Shown one piece after another: positions 7,756 through 11,867 of a stretch of 11,867 nt of DNA (positions are counted from its first letter, which is position 1; each line of letters starts with the position of its first letter). The notes under the pieces were generated by a model that did no database searches, had not been told where the DNA came from, and was given only the letters and a program-made list of their open reading frames with translations. Made by a program: the position numbers and the translations under genes. Origin of the DNA: Euperipatoides rowelli (Eukaryota; Onychophora; Udeonychophora; Euonychophora; Peripatopsidae); the NCBI GenBank assembly GCA_003024985.2, contig PXIH01S0007484.1; one strand, given 5' to 3'.

Positions 7756-8854
7756 AAGCCCCCCCCCCATACATTCAACGATTTATCTGCAGATCTGATC
7801 TGTCAATGAGTTTTGACAGACAAATCATTATGTGTATATCTGTAAACATATCGCTACAAATTGATCATGTCTGTGATCTCATCTTTGATATTATACCAAC
7901 AATCTACACTACAAATACATTTGCTCAAGGTAAAGTCTCTTTCTGAAAGACGTATGTCCTTTTTGTTGTAGCAACACAATGTCAAACTTAAAGGCTATTC
8001 GCCTAGTCCCATTTCTTTTTGATGGATACAAGTGTCAATTTGTAGTTGGTTGTTTTTCAATTAGCTACAAACTTTAAGAATATTGAATTCTCATTGTACC
8101 AACATTCTTATGTTATTTTCTCGATTATTATAACCGTTGATTTTTTTTTTAAAGTGGAACTTGTCCACCTTATCATTTTTTATTAAATAATAAAAAAATA
8201 TACTGTAGGCTACAACTAGAAGTACATTTAATATACCGGTAGTTTAAATTTTAAAAATTTTTGAATTCAATAGACAAACAAATAAATATTTAAGTCAAAA
8301 ATTATTGTTTTTAAAAAGCAAATTTTAATTTTTAATTAATAAAACCCAAGCGGATTCTTTTTTTTCTTTCACAAAAAAAAAAAGCCTATAAGAAAAGTAC
8401 TAATACATTATTTTTATTATTTAGCAGGCATTAAAGACATTTTCATCCATTCTTAAGTAATTTTTTGGCGCATCCAACTACAATGTATTCAATAAGTTTA
8501 TATGTGTATATAGATGCCAGCGTCTATGCTATTGTATAGCCCATATTATTTTTCTGCATGAGGATTCGATACACATAACCAGAGCAATTGCTATAGCTGT
8601 GAGTTTTTGTTTTTTTTTGAGAAAGAAAGAATAAGTGCCATTTCAAATATGTGAGACCTGGATCTAATTTTAAAGAAAAAAATTGACACTTATCAAACAA
8701 AATATAGATCACGTGTGTAGTATTCATCCGTGTTTGTCTGCAGATAAATCGTTATGTGTGCAGCATATATTTTCCACAGACCGGGTCTGTCAACCTAATC
8801 AACGATTTATCTTCATACCAATTCTGCAGATAAATCACTGCGTTATGGGGATTT
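7756..8854. mobile_element. candidate 1.1-kb TA-flanked element (copies C and D as ends)
   Basis: The left end AAGCCCCCCCCCC-ATACATT continues into AACGATTTATCTGCAGA (7777-7793). The right end, reverse-complemented, reads AAATCCCCATAACGCAGTG and then ATTTATCTGCAGAA. TA flanks both sides (7754-7755, 8855-8856). The ends therefore form imperfect inverted repeats of about 40 bp related to copy A. The left arm also holds an inverted partner GACAGACAAATCATTATGTG (7815-7834). The right arm holds three alternating copies of the core (8737-8756, 8801-8811, 8823-8838). The middle (about 7950-8700) is plain A+T-rich DNA with no transposase; 66- to 73-codon frames at 7746-7946, 8524-8727 and 8683-8904 fall in the repeat arms and resemble nothing known. 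It could instead be two separate short copies flanking unrelated DNA. Confidence 0.45.
8737..8838. repeat. three alternating copies of the GATAAATCG module (copy D)
   Basis: TCTGCAGATAAATCGTTATG (8737-8756), the inverted AACGATTTATC (8801-8811) and TCTGCAGATAAATCAC (8823-8838) alternate in orientation. Between the first two is an exact hairpin ACAGACC-G-GGTCTGT (8776-8790). The layout suggests stacked inverted binding sites or a foldback structure. No protein is known to me for this motif; GATAA inside it matches the general GATA-factor core, which may be coincidence. Confidence 0.8.
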
Positions 8855-8856
8855 TA

Positions 8857-9838
8857 TTAAAACCTGAATTACTAATCATTCAACTCAAAGAGATGATTAT
8901 ATAATTAATCATTATAAATTCACATTGATGTAACTTATAGATTATAGTAAAAATGGGTCACAGGTCTTGAAAATATAGTGAACGTAGAAGTCATCACATT
9001 TTCAATGAATGTGTTATGAAAATGATCACTGCCAGTGTATTGTCCCCCAATGTATTTGATAGTTAAGAGCAAATGGGTTAAAAATTTGCACACGAAATTA
9101 AGCCAGAAAAAAGAAATTAAGCCAAAATTACAGAAAATAATTGATTTAAAGAAACTACGTTACGGTACTTTTAAATTATTTTTTGTTTGCAAATTTGAGT
9201 TCCTTATTTAAAAAAAAAAAAAACTACTACTAGCTAGTCAATTATTTTTTATCTCCTCTAGAATTTGAAATACTGAAAAATATATTATTTATTATTATAA
9301 TTTCATTTTGAAATTTGTGCTTGAAACTTCAGTGTCTTTGTTTGCAGTGTGTCATTAATTGATTGTAAATTTTGAAATAGTCATTCTTGATGCCTGATTT
9401 ACAATACATTTCTTCTTTGATAGCGTAGAACATTTTTGGTTAAGACAAGTCATTAAATTGAATTTGCCATTAAATTTTATTTAAAATTATTGTGGATTGC
9501 CATTTTTGGTTTAGCCTGGTGAATTTATTCAGCACACCTGATGGGTCAGCATTTTATTTCTTAAATGTTTAACAATAGTACGGTATGTAAAAAAAAAAAC
9601 CATTAATTAACATTAAATTTATGATCTCCATAATGTGTTAAAATAGTCACAGAGAACCAGATATTGAAAGAAGCGAAATAATATATTTTATCTGCACTCA
9701 ATTTTGTTTGAAAATTTAAAAGTAATTTTGGAAGTTAGAAGAGTTTATTAAATGACTGGTAAGGATGTTCCACTTGACAACAGACCTTTCATAAAAACAT
9801 GGTAGAGTTTGAAAATTAGTTTACCGACAACCCAAAGG
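8857..9838. other. A+T-rich non-coding stretch, no gene seen
   Basis: A+T-rich sequence with A14 (9210-9223), two TACGGTA words (9161-9167, 9579-9585) and a minor 19-base-period duplication of GAAATTAAGCCA (9094 and 9113). No coding or RNA gene is supported. Confidence 0.6.
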
Positions 9839-9922
9839 TTGTTAAATTTTAGTGGTGGACAACTACAAATTTTAGTTGGGGCAACTATTTTTAGCTAATT
9901 CAAGTCTGGCAGGGCTCCCTAA
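9839..9922 (-). mobile_element. possible hAT-like terminal fragment
   Basis: On the minus strand this begins TAGGGAGCCCTGCCAGACTT and continues with spaced GTTGCC / AGTTGTCC and CTAAAAT motifs. On the plus strand ATTTTAGT occurs at 9846-9853 and 9869-9876 (period 23), with a degenerate third copy near 9887. Clustered short subterminal motifs behind a (C/T)AGGG end recall the element at 4439-5078. No matching inverted end or target duplication was found nearby, so this is at best a fragment. Confidence 0.3.
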
Positions 9923-10718
9923 TAATTTCTAGAATTACACCATGTATTTCCATACTTAAATTCATGTATGTTTAACTACTCCTTTTGCTTTGTGTTTAAA
10001 TTAAACTCTGTAAAATAACCTATTAAATTTTGGCTGACATGCCTAATCTTGGGACTACAATAATTTTTATTCAGGTTGCCCCTTGTGGAAGTATAAAATA
10101 TTGTGAATTTTCTAACTGCTTGGACGAGCATGATGTAGCCTGCAGCTTTCTAAAAAAAAACTTGCAGTTTTCTTATCTCCAATATCACTTTTTGTCTAAT
10201 CTACTCTGAACAAATTTTTACTAAAAAGACACTGCCCTCCCCCCCCCCCCCTTGCCTGCAAAACATCTTGGCAACTTTATCAAAATTATAGTATACTCTT
10301 ATTATTAAGGGGAAGGAGGGGAAAGCAACAAATTAGGAATGGCATCCTATCACTAACTATCTGTGGAACACCCTCTTAAAGGCCAAATGTAACAGATTTT
10401 TATTATTGATTTTCAAAGATTTTTACTAAATAAAAATATCCACTAGAAAAAAAAAATTGTTACCGGTATCCGTATTTACAATTCAATTTTTAAAATAATT
10501 GTATTTAGCTTCTCCCTTTTAAAACAACATTTTCAACTGTATACACCAGAGGAATTATTTTGTTACTTCATTGTTTAGAGACTAATACAGCTTGTTATAT
10601 TTAACTATAGAATATTTGCTATCTTTGTCAGCAAAAGACTGGAAATCCTATGGACTTATTGTTTAAATACTTGTAAAAAATCATAATGAAATTCATCCTT
10701 TGTGCTATAATGGTCCAA
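9923..10718. other. A+T-rich non-coding stretch with C13 run
   Basis: A+T-rich DNA with a run of 13 C (10239-10251), a purine-rich patch near 10308-10327 (GGGGAAGGAGGGGAAAG) and one TACCGGTA (10461-10468). No gene is supported. Confidence 0.6.
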
Positions 10719-11751
10719 TTTTTTTTTTTTTTTAAATCAATGACCTTTAATACAAGTTGAACATACCGCTATTTACATGTTAAATCATTACAAAGAAAAC
10801 AGCTGTACAGAAAGAATTTATCATCAAATTTAAAATCTCAAAACCCCCAAAAATGTGAAAACTTCAATTTGTAATCGTAGACGGAGGATAGAAATATTCT
10901 TAATTTTATCTTTAAATAACTTTTTTTAAATTATTTTTTTCCATTGGAATTTTTTTTAGTAGCCTTTGAAAATCAATAATAATAAAAAATGAATAAAATC
11001 CATTACATTTGACCTTTAAAAATCACTTTAGAATTGAATATTTTTTTATGTGCATTTTATTATACAGGTATACTAGTCTATATGTAGAAGAAAAATATTG
11101 TAAGTTATAAATTTAAAAAAATTATCTATAAAAAGAATTAAAAGTTAATTTAAATGTCAGCCATAAGTCTAGTATGCTCAGATATTTTTTTTTTTTAAAA
11201 AATTAAAATCCATAAATTTTCATCTTTGCTGATAAATAAATAAATACGATGTAAATTAATTAAAAAAAAAAAAAAGTTGAATATATCCTAAAATGGCTTG
11301 AAAATGAAATATGCATGAGTAATCTTTACAAATATCTATTATAAATTCTCAAGTACCGTATGAAATTTCTAAGAAAGGGAAATGATTTATGCTTGAAAGC
11401 ATTCTCATAATTTGTTTAGCCATGATTTAAACACACTGTATTTTAAATTTTTTTTATAACTATTGATATTAAAAATGCATTGGTGGTGATATTTAAGAAT
11501 GCTGTAATCAAAAGTTCATAATTTTTGAAAAGGAAAGTAATAATTTTTATAATTACTCACTTATATAATAAAGTAAATAGATATAATCAACTGTCAGTTT
11601 ATTTGTGTGATCACAGTATCATCAGACAGGCTGGGATTATCTTATATAAAATTTATTAGAATCAGGAGTTACTGTACATAGTTCAGAAATGGAAATCTTT
11701 AACCCCTTGTTAGATGATACAATTTGCAAACAAATTCTTATATAACTAGCA
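10719..11751. other. A+T-rich non-coding stretch with homopolymers
   Basis: Starts with a T15 run (10719-10733); on the minus strand that is an A tract with ATTAAA upstream, so a retroposed tail is possible but weak. A14 lies at 11262-11275 and TACCGTA at 11354-11360. The remainder is simple A+T-rich sequence with no supported gene. Confidence 0.6.
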
Positions 11752-11867
11752 AATAAGTCCGTTACAAGGGCATCAAATATTTTCTAAAAATAGTTCCTAG
11801 ATGGCGCTGTTACTGACTTTGGAACACGGCTTCGAATAAGCCCGTTACATGGGCATCAAACATTTTT
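11752..11867 (+). repeat. 83-bp-period tandem repeat, cut by window end
   Basis: One full unit (11752-11834) begins AATAAGTCCGTTACAAGGGC. The next (from 11835) begins AATAAGCCCGTTACATGGGC and is cut after 33 bases. The two agree at 29 of their first 32 bases. Each unit start can form a small hairpin (GCCC...GGGC in unit 2; GTCC...GGGC with a G-U pair in unit 1). The unit body is richer in G+C than the window and holds TAGATGGCGCTG (11798-11809), a word I associate with dispersed repeats of invertebrates. It could be a satellite array or the tandem-repeat part of a larger mobile element lying beyond the window. Confidence 0.8.

Noticed and set aside
6669-8854. CRISPR array
   Set aside because: The repeated motif alternates orientation, spacing is irregular, and the context is clearly eukaryotic.
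7746-8904. Frames at 7746-7946, 8524-8727 and 8683-8904
   Set aside because: They lie in the arms of the TA-flanked repeat or the adjoining A+T-rich sequence. The overlapping opposite-strand frames and lack of domains argue against genes.
1-11867. tRNA, rRNA or self-cleaving ribozyme genes
   Set aside because: I saw no tRNA A/B box pair with a foldable cloverleaf, no rRNA-like block and no complete hammerhead core on either strand by eye. A covariance-model scan would be decisive.

Overview
This 11.9 kb window looks like non-coding DNA from an animal nuclear genome. It is very A+T rich (about 28-30% G+C by eye), full of A/T homopolymers, and has no bacterial-style gene organisation. I find no protein-coding gene, rRNA or tRNA that I would defend. 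All open frames are 97 codons or shorter, lack recognisable domains, and have the composition of the DNA around them or of a repeat. Frequent words such as TAGCCTA/TAGGCCTA and TACCGGTA, several short non-autonomous DNA transposons, and a tandem repeat carrying TAGATGGCGCTG suggest an invertebrate, perhaps aquatic. I cannot name the phylum. The window is best read as intergenic or deep intronic sequence. There is one ambiguous base, at 1217.

Layout. 1-1100 is featureless A+T-rich DNA. 1203-1487 is a probable solo LTR (TGTGA...TCACA ends, a 21-bp tandem duplication, ATTGG and TATAAATA boxes, then AATAAA). 1488-2930 is plain A+T-rich sequence with an A17 tract preceded by AATAAA. 2940-3760 is a non-autonomous hAT transposon with a perfect 8-bp target duplication, TTCTAGAA. 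4178-4229 is a perfect 24-bp-arm hairpin with a 4-nt loop. 4439-5078 is a second hAT-like non-autonomous element with CAGGGTTTAGACTAG ends and TTTGGCGAA subterminal motifs. 5083-6660 is A+T-rich spacer with one pyrimidine tract.

6669-8854 is the most structured part. It is a cluster of related TA-flanked miniature elements whose ends read roughly AAGCC(C)n-ATACA, built from alternating direct and inverted copies of a module with the core AACGATTTATCTGCAGA. The cluster contains one compact 144-bp element, one candidate 1.1-kb element, and an extra inverted end-fragment. A G-rich stretch able to form a G-quadruplex lies between copies. After about 3 kb of A+T-rich DNA with homopolymers and a possible third hAT-like fragment, the window ends inside an 83-bp-period tandem repeat.

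Nothing here acts together as a pathway. The window records several independent insertions of small mobile elements that would need transposases from elsewhere. The parts least explained by known families are the modular TA-flanked repeat cluster, the perfect hairpin and the edge tandem repeat.
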